Made by a program: the position numbers and the translations under genes
Part shown: positions 6,170-14,552 of the stretch, piece after piece
Layout: every line of letters begins with the position of its first letter
Position numbering within the stretch: the first letter of the stretch is position 1
DNA from: Bacteroidales bacterium
GTDB lineage: Bacteria; Bacteroidota; Bacteroidia; Bacteroidales; GCA-2748055
Reading direction: 5' to 3'
Assembly (NCBI GenBank): GCA_030589895.1
Contig: JAUUZQ010000038.1
Span: 1 to 32,759, forward strand
DNA: 32,759 nt
Notes under the pieces: model-generated
Seen by the model: the letters and a program-made list of their open reading frames with translations, nothing else
What the model was told of the DNA's origin: nothing
Databases searched by the model: none

Positions 6170-8482
6170 TTAAAACGGATAACCAATTGCAATATTGAAT
6201 GTCAGGTCATCCCAATAAACTCCCGTATTGCCAGGCAACCAACGTTCACCTTCCGGATAAACCGGGTCTACCAAAGGAACTCCGACATCGAATCTGAAAA
6301 TAAAGAAGTTAAAATCAAAGCGGGTACCAAATCCTGTTCCTACAGCAAACTCCTTGTAGAAGCTTTTAATGTTAAATTGTGCTCCCTCCCTGTCGTCATC
6401 TGAAGAAAGTGACCAGATATTTCCTACATCCAGAAAAAATGCGGCTTCGAGTTTCCAGAATAGCTTAAACCTGTATTCCACATTTGCTTCCAGTTTCAAA
6501 TCGGCAGTCTGATTGGGATACTCGCTGACATCTTCACTGTAAAAAGATCCCGGCCCCAGGTTTTTTACCCGCCATGCCCGAATGCTGTTTGCGCCTCCTG
6601 CAAAATATTGCTTTTCGAATGGGATTGCTGTTGAATTATGATATGGAATTGCAGCACCAATAAATGTTCTATATACCAAACTAATACCCTCATCCAGATA
6701 ATCATAATGTCTGAATTCAATATCCGATTTAAAATACTGGGCATATTCTACACCAAATAATTGTATTGCAGCATCATTATCTGTTGAACCCAACATTGAG
6801 TATAATCCATACATCAGAATACCTGCTGATTCTACACTAAACCTCAGGTATTGAAAATCGCTTGATTTATTTACTTTCTGATTATTGAATACCAGACTGT
6901 AGCGCTGGTTTGTAATAAAATGAGGCTGATAACTATAATACAAATAAGTTCCTTCCAGCCAATCTGCAAAGTCATCGGAAACATATGGTGTATAGATCAA
7001 ACTGGTCTCAAATGGGTAAACAGTATGGGTCAGAAAACCATTCCCCTTCCACTTATATCCAAATCCACTCCTGAATGTTGACCTGGTATAATCGGGTCGC
7101 TTTTGGTAATTGAAAGCCAGATCCACATTTGTCTGAGGATTGAATCTTCGGATAAATTGCTCCGTTTTAAATGGCAATAGAAATTTCGGAACATTCACAC
7201 GCATCTCCACCCCCACCTCCTGCATTGTTCCAAAATCAGGCACTTCACTCTCTCTAAGTGTTTCAATTGCACCCTTAAATGTAATATCGAATTTTTCAGA
7301 TCCGCCAAAAAGATTACGGTGCTGGTAATTGATATTTCCGGCAAACCCAATATTCCCGGCAGAGTTTGTACCTTCAATACCTCCCGTAAAAGCCTGTTTG
7401 GTGGCCGGCAACATTTTAATTTCACAATCAAGTTGATTTGTTTCAGAATCAACTTCACTAAATTTAATATCCACCAAACGATAGGCACTTAATGCGGTAA
7501 GGTTTCGATATGTCCTCTGTACGCGTTTTGCATTATAGATGCCACCGGGAGCTATATAATTCTTCTGGGTTACAACACCGGGTCTGATATTTGAGTCGAC
7601 ATTTGATATCACATAAACACCATCATATAACAACGTATCCTTAAGAGATTCAGCCTTCTCTTTATCCATAGATTTTCCAAGGATGTCATAATCTGTTTTT
7701 ATGTATACGTTCCTGACAGTATAAACAGAATGACGCGTCTGCATAACCTGTCCGGAAGCATCCTTTATAGGGAAATTCCTGATGCCCAGCAATACATCAA
7801 CCTGACTGTTTTTCAATGAGCTATCAATTTCATAGTAAATAAAATCATCAGTGAAATTGAAATATCCATTGTTTCTTAATATGGTTTCAATTCGTACCCG
7901 CTCCTGCTGTAACACGTCAACATCAAATTGATCCCCTACCTTCAGTAATGCAGGAACTGAATCGTTCATGACAAATCTCCCGAGTTTGCCATCTTCAAAA
8001 AAATAATCAATATTATGAATCGTATAGGGAGCCATACACTTAATGGTGTACTGCACCTTAGCCTTTTTATTATTGATAATAGTAATATCACTCACCTCTG
8101 CATTAAAATATCCTTTATTATACAGAAGGAGCTCAAGCTGTTGAGTAGTATGATCGGTCAGATCAGGATCATATATAACAGGAGCTTCACCAATGCGTTT
8201 CAACCATCGATTAAATCCATTGTCTTTGGTTTTACCGGAGAGATTGTAAACTGAAAGATAAAACTTCCATCCAAAGATGCGTTTGTTTGGCTTCTGCTTC
8301 ACGTAGTTCTTATACTCCTCTTTACTAATGACTTTAGAATCAACATCGATGGTGTAATTATTTAAAAGATATTCATCTTCTTCAAGGTACTTTGTAATGT
8401 TGCAGGATTGCAAAAAAGCAAAGAGTATTATAAACCAGAATATGTTGTGTTTTCTATTAATCAAAGTAATCTTCAATTTCAT
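6170..8482 (-). CDS. tamL: TamL-like lipoprotein of the BamA/TamA outer-membrane family
   Basis: A 770-residue protein of the Omp85/BamA-TamA superfamily. The N-terminal hydrophobic segment ends in the lipobox LQSC, so the mature protein would start at acylated Cys27. This feature distinguishes Bacteroidetes TamL from classical TamA. Residues about 40-380 contain POTRA-like repeats (for example YNKGYFNAEVSDI and LRNNGYFNF). The rest is a beta-barrel ending in ...NIAIGYPF with a terminal aromatic. TamA-type proteins assist insertion of outer-membrane proteins, usually with a TamB partner, which is not in this window. The gene diverges from the RNA methyltransferase at 8745. The family is sure; TamL assignment rests on the lipobox. 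Confidence 0.85.
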   Translation of the reverse strand: MKLKITLINRKHNIFWFIILFAFLQSCNITKYLEEDEYLLNNYTIDVDSKVISKEEYKNYVKQKPNKRIFGWKFYLSVYNLSGKTKDNGFNRWLKRIGEAPVIYDPDLTDHTTQQLELLLYNKGYFNAEVSDITIINNKKAKVQYTIKCMAPYTIHNIDYFFEDGKLGRFVMNDSVPALLKVGDQFDVDVLQQERVRIETILRNNGYFNFTDDFIYYEIDSSLKNSQVDVLLGIRNFPIKDASGQVMQTRHSVYTVRNVYIKTDYDILGKSMDKEKAESLKDTLLYDGVYVISNVDSNIRPGVVTQKNYIAPGGIYNAKRVQRTYRNLTALSAYRLVDIKFSEVDSETNQLDCEIKMLPATKQAFTGGIEGTNSAGNIGFAGNINYQHRNLFGGSEKFDITFKGAIETLRESEVPDFGTMQEVGVEMRVNVPKFLLPFKTEQFIRRFNPQTNVDLAFNYQKRPDYTRSTFRSGFGYKWKGNGFLTHTVYPFETSLIYTPYVSDDFADWLEGTYLYYSYQPHFITNQRYSLVFNNQKVNKSSDFQYLRFSVESAGILMYGLYSMLGSTDNDAAIQLFGVEYAQYFKSDIEFRHYDYLDEGISLVYRTFIGAAIPYHNSTAIPFEKQYFAGGANSIRAWRVKNLGPGSFYSEDVSEYPNQTADLKLEANVEYRFKLFWKLEAAFFLDVGNIWSLSSDDDREGAQFNIKSFYKEFAVGTGFGTRFDFNFFIFRFDVGVPLVDPVYPEGERWLPGNTGVYWDDLTFNIAIGYPF

Positions 8483-8744
8483 CTGTTTAAAATTGATTTC
8501 ATTGGTCAGATGGAAGTCACATGAAATTTAATCATTCCCTCAGGTGAGCTCGCAAGCTCGGTTCCCTTGTGTGTAAATTAGAATGATAAATTTACATGTT
8601 CGTTTCATTTGTAGTAAGCAATACAATGGTAAGCACTGATATAACGAACCAAAGCACTGATTATGTGCAAAAATAATACTTTTTTACTGTAGTTATGAAA
8701 TGATGAAAAAGAAACTATGAACTTTTTTCACCTATCTTTAAAAC

Positions 8745-9527
8745 ATGATTTCAATCAATCAGAAAAAGCTATTAAACTCTCTCAGCCATAAAAAATATCG
8801 GGTAAAACATAGCTTGTTCCTTCTGGAAGGAGATAAGCTTATACGAGATGCCCTGGAACAAAATACTAAAAATCTGGTCAAAATCAAACAGATTTGGGCT
8901 ACGGAGGAATGGAAAAACTCCTTGCCTGATTCACTGGAATTTCAAAATGAAATAATCGAAATAGTGAATGCTGAAGATTTGAAATCATTCTCCTCAATGA
9001 CAAGTCCACCAGGGCTTATAGCCATCGCTCAATTGCCTGAATTTGAATTCAGTACAAGTATTCTTAAAGAGGAAGTTACCATTGTACTGGACTCCATCAG
9101 AGACCCGGGGAACCTGGGGACCATTATTCGGACAGCTGATTGGTTTGGCTTTAAAAATATAATCTGCAGCAAGGATTGCGTAGATGCATATAACACCAAG
9201 GTTGTTCAGGCTTCAATGGGAGCTGTACTGAGGGTAAGTGTATATTATCAGTCTCTTCCCGAGCTGATCATGAATGCAAGAAAATTAAAAGTCAGGTCAT
9301 TCGGAGCCACAATGGATGGAGTAAGCATCTATGATTCATATATTAAACGACCTGCAATGGTCATTTTCGGAAACGAATCCACCGGTATCTCATCCGAAAT
9401 AAAAGACCTGCTTGATGAGAAAATCCATATTCCCGGAAACTCTCCGCATGGCGATGGTTCTGAATCCCTGAATGTGGGCTCTTCAGCAGCTATTGTCTGT
9501 GCTGAGATTCGAAGAAGGGGATTGTAA
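8745..9527 (+). CDS. TrmH/SpoU-family RNA 2'-O-methyltransferase
   Basis: A 260-residue SPOUT methyltransferase that transfers a methyl group from SAM to a ribose 2'-OH in rRNA or tRNA. An N-terminal substrate-binding domain (about 1-95, beginning KYRVKHSLFLLEGDKLI) is followed by the knotted SpoU domain. Motif 1 is NLGTIIRTADWFGF (about 123-136) and motif 2 is VIFGNESTGISSE (about 202-214). Motif 3 is HIPGNSPHGDGSESLNVGSS (about 227-246), with the knot residues S-LNV. Target base cannot be decided (23S Gm2251-type or another). It is convergent with porT, 37 nt apart. Confidence 0.88.
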   Translation: MISINQKKLLNSLSHKKYRVKHSLFLLEGDKLIRDALEQNTKNLVKIKQIWATEEWKNSLPDSLEFQNEIIEIVNAEDLKSFSSMTSPPGLIAIAQLPEFEFSTSILKEEVTIVLDSIRDPGNLGTIIRTADWFGFKNIICSKDCVDAYNTKVVQASMGAVLRVSVYYQSLPELIMNARKLKVRSFGATMDGVSIYDSYIKRPAMVIFGNESTGISSEIKDLLDEKIHIPGNSPHGDGSESLNVGSSAAIVCAEIRRRGL

Positions 9528-9564
9528 AGTATTCGGAATATCCGGAAAGAAAGTATAATAACAC

Positions 9565-10296
9565 TTATTCAAAATGAAAATTAAGCATCAGCATGTATGA
9601 CCTCATACTTGAAAGAGATTCAAAATACTCTACATATTGAGGTGGTGCCTCATCTGACAGCCTGTTAAACAATCCAATTGCAAATTTTAGCTCTGTGGAA
9701 TGTTTGAAAAACTGCAGATAACTATCAATTCCAAATCCCATTTCAAGATAAAGATCAGCCTTCTTAAGAAGCAATCGATCGTCTTCGTCTAAATTATAAG
9801 TTGACCTTGCCGACATATCATATCTAAGACTCAAGCCTCCAATTACATATGGACGATAATTGTTCACTCTTTCAGATCTGTATTTAAAGATTACAGGGAA
9901 ATCAAGAAAACTCGATCCAATGGTCATATCATAAACTTCAGACATGCCCTCAATCTCACCATTAATATCATATTTAATCTCATAATAAACCATGTGACGT
10001 GATCCAAGATTGATACCAGGCAAGATCCTGAGATTCCAATAATCTGAGAGTCTGAGATCTGAAACAATATTTACCTGAAATCCGGCCGGTTGAAAACCAA
10101 TGACATCTGCATATACAAAATTAGGGGCCGCGGTATTCCTTTTCAGTGCAAAATCCATAGAATTCAATCCAACAGTAAAGCCCCAATGTAGTTTCTTGGA
10201 ATCAAATGAAGGTAAATTCCGGGGCCGCTCAACCTGCGCCAGGACATTCACAGAGCTTGCAATCAACAGAAGTATAACAATAGTTTTTCTCATCAC
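9565..10296 (-). CDS. porT: PorT/SprT family type IX secretion system protein
   Basis: A 243-residue outer-membrane beta-barrel protein with a signal peptide (about residues 1-20, ending VLAQ). PorT (SprT in Flavobacterium) is needed for the type IX secretion system that exports CTD-bearing proteins and, in some species, gliding adhesins. The N-terminal motif KLHWGFTVGLNSMDFALK, the middle NNYRPYVIGGLSLRYDM, and the end YMLMLNFHFE with terminal aromatic residues resemble PorT. Length also fits. I recognise the family by motif rather than alignment, so a related generic OmpA-like barrel is the alternative. No other T9SS gene is in the window. Confidence 0.78.
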   Translation of the reverse strand: MMRKTIVILLLIASSVNVLAQVERPRNLPSFDSKKLHWGFTVGLNSMDFALKRNTAAPNFVYADVIGFQPAGFQVNIVSDLRLSDYWNLRILPGINLGSRHMVYYEIKYDINGEIEGMSEVYDMTIGSSFLDFPVIFKYRSERVNNYRPYVIGGLSLRYDMSARSTYNLDEDDRLLLKKADLYLEMGFGIDSYLQFFKHSTELKFAIGLFNRLSDEAPPQYVEYFESLSSMRSYMLMLNFHFE

Positions 10297-10311
10297 ATTT
10301 AATCAACGGCG

Positions 10312-10319
10312 CAAATATA
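10312..10319 (-). promoter_or_regulatory. -7 element of porT
   Basis: The minus strand reads TATATTTG, an exact TAnnTTTG, 15 nt upstream of the porT ATG at 10296. No -33 TTG is apparent 19-21 nt further upstream. Confidence 0.5.
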
Positions 10320-10344
10320 GGAAATAGTATTTAGAAGTGAAGAA

Positions 10345-10400
10345 GTTCGAAGATTAGAGTTCAGAGTTCGAAAATTAGAGTTTAGAGTTCGAAGTCAGAT
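10345..10400. repeat. 21-bp tandem repeat between porT and purL
   Basis: Units start at 10345 and 10366 with the pattern gttcgaaRattagagttYaga (two full 21-bp copies, two differences), followed by a partial third copy from 10387 beginning gttcgaag. It lies past the purL stop and upstream of porT. No T-tract hairpin is seen, so it does not look like a terminator. Confidence 0.75.
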
Positions 10401-10418
10401 CTGGGTTCAAAGCTCAGA

Positions 10419-12638
10419 TCAGGATTCTATGAGATTTCCCAGCGATTCCTCAAAATCTCTTGCGTAATCAGCTATAAAACCAAACGATGCATCATCTACT
10501 CTTAGCTCCTCCTTGGTAATATGACCAAGAGCGGAAAACGGAACCCCCTGCTCCATCATGAAATCGAGAAAATCAGTCTCTTTTTCAGGAGAAACACTTA
10601 CCACAATCCGGCTCTGAGACTCACCATAAAGAAAGGCGTCGGCACGAACTTCAGCCGGAGAGGTTACATCAAAACCCAGGCTATTTGCCAGACAACATTC
10701 CACAAGTGCAATGAATAGTCCGCCTAAAGAAATATCATGAGCTGAAGAAACAAAAGAACGCTGAATGATCTCTCTCACCACATTTTGTATTTTCAATTCA
10801 TAATCCAGATCAAGTTCAGGAGCAGCCGTCTCTTCTATCAAATGCATTGTCGCCAGATATTCAGAACCGGACAAATCATTATCAGACTTGCCAATCAGAT
10901 AGATCATATCACCCTTCGTCTGAAAGCTAACTGTAATCACATCTTCCTGACTATCAATAAGACCTACCATCCCAATAACAGGTGTAGGTGGTACCGAAAC
11001 AGCTTCTTCCTCAATCTGTGTGGAATTGTTAAAGCTTACATTACCCGCTATCACAGGCAAGTTCATACGCTCACATATCTGGCGAATTCCTTTAATGCTC
11101 TCCGTGAAATCAAAATAAACATGCAGATCTGCCGGATCACCGAAATTCAGCCCATTTGCCAGTGCAACAGGTTTCCCTCCAGAGCAAATAATATTTCTGG
11201 AAGCCTCTGCAACAGCAATCATAGCACCTTTGCGTGGCTCCTTTTTCACATATCTTGCATTGCCATCGACACTTAATGCCAATAGTTTTTCATGTCCCGG
11301 AATATGCACAATACCAGCATCGGAAGAGTATTCAGAACTTATATTTGACAATCCCGACATGGTATCAAACTGTTCATATATCCATTTCCTTGAAGCAATA
11401 TTCGGAAGCTTTATCATTGTCCTGGCGATCTCTTTCAAACTTCCCGGGAACGGAACATCCTCAGCTACTATTTTTACAATTTTTCTATCAGCAGTCTGCA
11501 TGTTTCTGATATAAACCGGAGCCCCTCCTCCCCTAACCAAAGTAGAAACGGGCAGGTCACCAAGAATCTCCTGATTAAAGAATACTTTTATTCTCCGGTC
11601 ATCTTTCACCTCCCCAACCTTTGCATATGTTATATCCCATTTTTCTGCAATGCTATGAAGATGCTTCACATCGTCAGGCCTGATCGTAATCAGCATCTGC
11701 TCCTGCGATTGCGATAAAATAATCTCAGTTGGATCCAGATCATCGCGTGAAACAGGAATATCCTCAACATATAACTCGACACCCATCTCTCCTCTGTGTG
11801 CCATTTCTGAAGCAGCACATAGCACACCACCTGCTCCAATATCCTGCATACTTCTAATCAGTCCAAGTTCATTCATCTCCATAATACTGTCAAACAGTAT
11901 CTTACCGGCACATGGATCAGCCAGTTGAGATTCAGGAATAAGATGCTCAAGTTTATTCGAAAAAGCAGAGGAGGCAAAGCCAGCACCATGCACTCCTGAC
12001 CCGGATGTTAAGCGCCCAATCAGAAAAAGAGAATTACCCTTTTCCTGGAAAGACGATTTAACAATCTTATCCTTTGCCACCAATCCGACAGCCATCAGAT
12101 TCAGCAGAGGATTGTGTTTATAACAGTCGTCAAAAAGCACCTCTCCCCCTACAACCGGAACTCCGAAATTATTTGAATAACTCCCCAATGCCCTGATCAC
12201 CTGAGTAAAAGAACTGCGTATCTTTTCCTCTTTCAAACAGCCATATCTCAATACATTCATATGTGCCACAGGTCTTGCACCCATAGCAATCAGATCCCTG
12301 AACACATTTCCAACACCAACTGCAGCCTCAGCAGGATTCAATGCTGTGGGGTGATTATGAGATTCCATCTTTATTACACATGCCAGACCATCACCCAGAT
12401 CTATTACACCTGCATTCTCTTCCCTCGCCGCAATGTGCACATGGGCTCCCGAAACCGGCATCTCTTCGATCCACTTAATGGAGCTCTTATAGGAGATATG
12501 CTCAGACCACATGGCAGCAAACATATTTAATTCAAAAGAATTTGCAATCCGTCCCAATAATTTCTCAATAGAATGAAGTTCGTCAGGCGTAAGAAAAGCC
12601 TGAATCGAATCTTTGTGCTGGTGATCTTTATTCTTCAT
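10419..12638 (-). CDS. purL: Phosphoribosylformylglycinamidine synthase subunit PurL (small form)
   Basis: A 739-residue FGAM synthetase subunit catalysing ATP-dependent conversion of FGAR to FGAM in de novo purine synthesis. Recognisable motifs are NMFAAMWSEHISYKSS (catalytic His in SEH), KMESHNHPTALNPAEAAVGVGN, RPVAHMNVLRYG, GGGVLCAASEM and HDISLGGL. At 739 aa it is the small PurL that needs separate PurS and PurQ subunits; neither is present here. I start at the ATG at 12638 (MKNKDHQHKD). The longer TTG-initiated reading begins inside the -7 box and is rejected. The motif reads SEHIS where many homologues have SEHCS. Confidence 0.93.
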   Translation of the reverse strand: MKNKDHQHKDSIQAFLTPDELHSIEKLLGRIANSFELNMFAAMWSEHISYKSSIKWIEEMPVSGAHVHIAAREENAGVIDLGDGLACVIKMESHNHPTALNPAEAAVGVGNVFRDLIAMGARPVAHMNVLRYGCLKEEKIRSSFTQVIRALGSYSNNFGVPVVGGEVLFDDCYKHNPLLNLMAVGLVAKDKIVKSSFQEKGNSLFLIGRLTSGSGVHGAGFASSAFSNKLEHLIPESQLADPCAGKILFDSIMEMNELGLIRSMQDIGAGGVLCAASEMAHRGEMGVELYVEDIPVSRDDLDPTEIILSQSQEQMLITIRPDDVKHLHSIAEKWDITYAKVGEVKDDRRIKVFFNQEILGDLPVSTLVRGGGAPVYIRNMQTADRKIVKIVAEDVPFPGSLKEIARTMIKLPNIASRKWIYEQFDTMSGLSNISSEYSSDAGIVHIPGHEKLLALSVDGNARYVKKEPRKGAMIAVAEASRNIICSGGKPVALANGLNFGDPADLHVYFDFTESIKGIRQICERMNLPVIAGNVSFNNSTQIEEEAVSVPPTPVIGMVGLIDSQEDVITVSFQTKGDMIYLIGKSDNDLSGSEYLATMHLIEETAAPELDLDYELKIQNVVREIIQRSFVSSAHDISLGGLFIALVECCLANSLGFDVTSPAEVRADAFLYGESQSRIVVSVSPEKETDFLDFMMEQGVPFSALGHITKEELRVDDASFGFIADYARDFEESLGNLIES

Positions 12639-12656
12639 CTGCCTAAATATTTGAAA

Positions 12657-12664
12657 CAAATATA
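12657..12664 (-). promoter_or_regulatory. -7 element of purL
   Basis: The minus strand reads TATATTTG, an exact TAnnTTTG, 18 nt upstream of the purL ATG at 12638. It supports that start over an upstream TTG. A GGGG-AGAAAG-CCCC inverted repeat lies just upstream around 12674-12687; its role is unknown. Confidence 0.55.
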
Positions 12665-12711
12665 ATTGTTATTGGGGAGAAAGCCCCCATGGCAATTAAG
12701 TCACTTTTTAC

Positions 12712-12719
12712 TACTTTTG
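12712..12719 (+). promoter_or_regulatory. -7 element of the SDR-amidohydrolase pair
   Basis: TACTTTTG is an exact TAnnTTTG, 17 nt before the ATG at 12737. It falls inside the upstream in-frame extension of the SDR gene, so the extension would not be transcribed. No clear -33 box is visible. Confidence 0.55.
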
Positions 12720-12736
12720 TTTCAAACCTCACTTAT

Positions 12737-13507
12737 ATGAATGGAATTGCATTAATAACAGGAGCTACTTCAGGGATAGGGAGAGCAACAGCCCTGCTTC
12801 TGGCAAGAAATGAATACAATGTAATTATCACAGGACGAAGAGATGAATTGCTGGATAAACTTGAAATGGAGATCTTGTCAAAGAGCTCTGCTGAAGTATT
12901 GTCTCTCTGCTTTGATGTTCGTGACAGATCAGCAGTTGCCGAGGTAGTAAAATCCCTTCCAAAAAAATGGCAAGCAATTGATATACTAATAAATAATGCC
13001 GGTTTAGCTGCAGGATTCGCTCCCATTCAAGAGGGGAATATCGATGACTGGGAGCAGATGATTGACACAAATATTAAAGGTTTACTTTACATTACCAGGG
13101 CCATCTCGCCAGGTATGGTCGAAAGAAAAACAGGGCACATTATAAATATCGGGTCCATTGCGGGAAAAGAGGTATATGATAAGGGGAATGTTTACTGCGG
13201 AACAAAATTCGCTGTGGATGCACTTACAAAGGGAATGCGGATAGATCTGGTGGAGCATGAAATTAAGGTAAGTGCCATACATCCTGGAATGGTTGATACC
13301 GAATTTTCTATTGTGAGATTTAAAGGTGACAAAGAGAAGGCAGACAAAGTTTATGATGGATTGACCCCTCTGTATGATACTGATATTGCAGAAGCCATTC
13401 TTTTTATCCTTACCCGGCCTCCACATGTAAATATTAACGACATGGTAATTATGCCTACTGCACAGGCTAGTGCAGCTAAATCAATACGGCATACAGACTC
13501 AAAATAA
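12737..13507 (+). CDS. SDR-family NAD(P)-dependent oxidoreductase (YdfG-like)
   Basis: A 256-residue classical short-chain dehydrogenase/reductase. The Rossmann glycine motif TGATSGIG is at 8-15, NNAG at about 85-88, the catalytic Ser in IGSIAG, and Tyr-x-x-x-Lys in VYCGTKFA, followed by the post-active-site HPGMVDTEF. The sequence resembles YdfG-type 3-hydroxy acid or serine dehydrogenases, but substrate is not certain. I chose the ATG at 12737: it puts TGxxxGIG seven residues in, as is normal, and a -7 box lies just upstream. The ATG at 12689 would add 16 residues across that promoter. It is likely cotranscribed with the amidohydrolase 20 nt downstream. Confidence 0.88.
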   Translation: MNGIALITGATSGIGRATALLLARNEYNVIITGRRDELLDKLEMEILSKSSAEVLSLCFDVRDRSAVAEVVKSLPKKWQAIDILINNAGLAAGFAPIQEGNIDDWEQMIDTNIKGLLYITRAISPGMVERKTGHIINIGSIAGKEVYDKGNVYCGTKFAVDALTKGMRIDLVEHEIKVSAIHPGMVDTEFSIVRFKGDKEKADKVYDGLTPLYDTDIAEAILFILTRPPHVNINDMVIMPTAQASAAKSIRHTDSK

Positions 13508-13527
13508 ATTAGCGAAGGGAAACATAA

Positions 13528-14475
13528 GTGCTCATTGATTCACATCTACATATAGGCTTGAATAACTGGACAGAAGAACATCTTCTGAAATACCTCGATG
13601 ACAATCAGATTGAGAAGGGATGGATACTCACATGGGAGGAACAAGACCCTGCTGTACCTGATTATTATTTGCCCCTGGATATATCAATGGTAAAGACCGC
13701 TTTTAAGAATCATCCCGATAGAATAGTGCCCTTCTATGCTCCCGATCCCGGACGAAAAAACTGGAAAGAAGATTTACAGAGTTGTCTGGATGCGGGATTT
13801 GCCGGATGTGCAGAGCTAAAGGTGTCTTACAGATGGGATGACCCGAAAATGGAATCCCTCTTAGAGTTTCTGGATAGCGGGAAGCTTCCCCTGATATTCC
13901 ACATGGAGAGGGCCAGAAATATGTTTATTCCAAAAGAGGAAAAAGGATTGGACTGGGTGATGAAGCGGCTGATAAATGAACGGTATAACGGAAGAACAGC
14001 ACGACTGATTGAAAAGGTAGCCAGCAATACCGGACTGCTAAAAGAATATCTCTCCAGGCGACTTGTAGAATTCCCGGGATATCTCCTGGATATGGACGAC
14101 CTAAAGCGTGCTATTGTAAAGTTTCCGGGAATCACATTTATCGGACATGGTCCTCACATATGGAATCATTTGTCTGTTCCAAAAAAGGACTACCTCTTTC
14201 ATCAGAATGTTAAATTTAATGGCAAAGGAAGAACCTGGCAATTGCTGGAAGAGCATCCTAATTTTTACTGCGATATTTCGGGATTTAGTGGATTCAATGC
14301 ACTGAGCAGGGACCCAGAAATATCAAAGAAATTCCTTTCTGAATGCTCTGACAAAATTCTGTACGGAACCGATAATATGGATTTTGGACTATATGAACTT
14401 GTTGAATCCTTAGGTATTGAAAAGAAAAAATTAGCACAGATTTATTACAAAAACGCCAGGGCTATAGTTGGCTGA
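13528..14475 (+). CDS. Amidohydrolase family protein (metal-dependent TIM barrel)
   Basis: A 315-residue protein of the amidohydrolase_2 family. It begins MLIDSHLHIG with the His6-x-His8 metal-binding pair, then has an internal metal-ligand candidate in FIGHGPHIWNH and the C-terminal LYGTDNMDF with the barrel-closing Asp. Members hydrolyse or decarboxylate cyclic or carboxylated substrates; this one's substrate is unknown. The start is GTG with GAAGGGA about 7 nt upstream, one of the few SD-like sites here. It lies 20 nt after the SDR gene, so the two may act in one catabolic step series (inference). Confidence 0.82.
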   Translation: MLIDSHLHIGLNNWTEEHLLKYLDDNQIEKGWILTWEEQDPAVPDYYLPLDISMVKTAFKNHPDRIVPFYAPDPGRKNWKEDLQSCLDAGFAGCAELKVSYRWDDPKMESLLEFLDSGKLPLIFHMERARNMFIPKEEKGLDWVMKRLINERYNGRTARLIEKVASNTGLLKEYLSRRLVEFPGYLLDMDDLKRAIVKFPGITFIGHGPHIWNHLSVPKKDYLFHQNVKFNGKGRTWQLLEEHPNFYCDISGFSGFNALSRDPEISKKFLSECSDKILYGTDNMDFGLYELVESLGIEKKKLAQIYYKNARAIVG

Positions 14476-14515
14476 CAATAACGCTGCTTTTCCTTTCCGA
14501 TAAGCTAAATTTTCC

Positions 14516-14523
14516 TACTTTTG
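14516..14523 (+). promoter_or_regulatory. -7 element of the Ldh_2-type gene
   Basis: TACTTTTG is an exact TAnnTTTG, 29 nt before the ATG at 14553. TTTC at 14494-14497, 18 nt upstream, could be a one-mismatch -33 box. Confidence 0.5.
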
Positions 14524-14552
14524 TTATTCTTAATATCAAAATATCCAATAAC

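Noticed and set aside
8546..8559. Small inverted repeat gagct-cgca-agctc upstream of tamL
   Set aside because: Five-base arms without T-tract or context; likely chance.
8668..8675. TATTTTTG on the minus strand as the tamL promoter
   Set aside because: It matches TAnnTTTG but lies in an A-rich stretch, has no -33 box and would give a leader of about 180 nt, so support is too weak to annotate.
8733..8740. TATCTTTA as a -7 box for the RNA methyltransferase
   Set aside because: The last position mismatches, no -33 box is present, and initiation would fall on the ATG itself.
12674..12687. GGGG-AGAAAG-CCCC hairpin between purL and the SDR gene as a terminator or riboswitch
   Set aside because: It lies between divergent promoters with no T-tract, and the purine-riboswitch core is absent.
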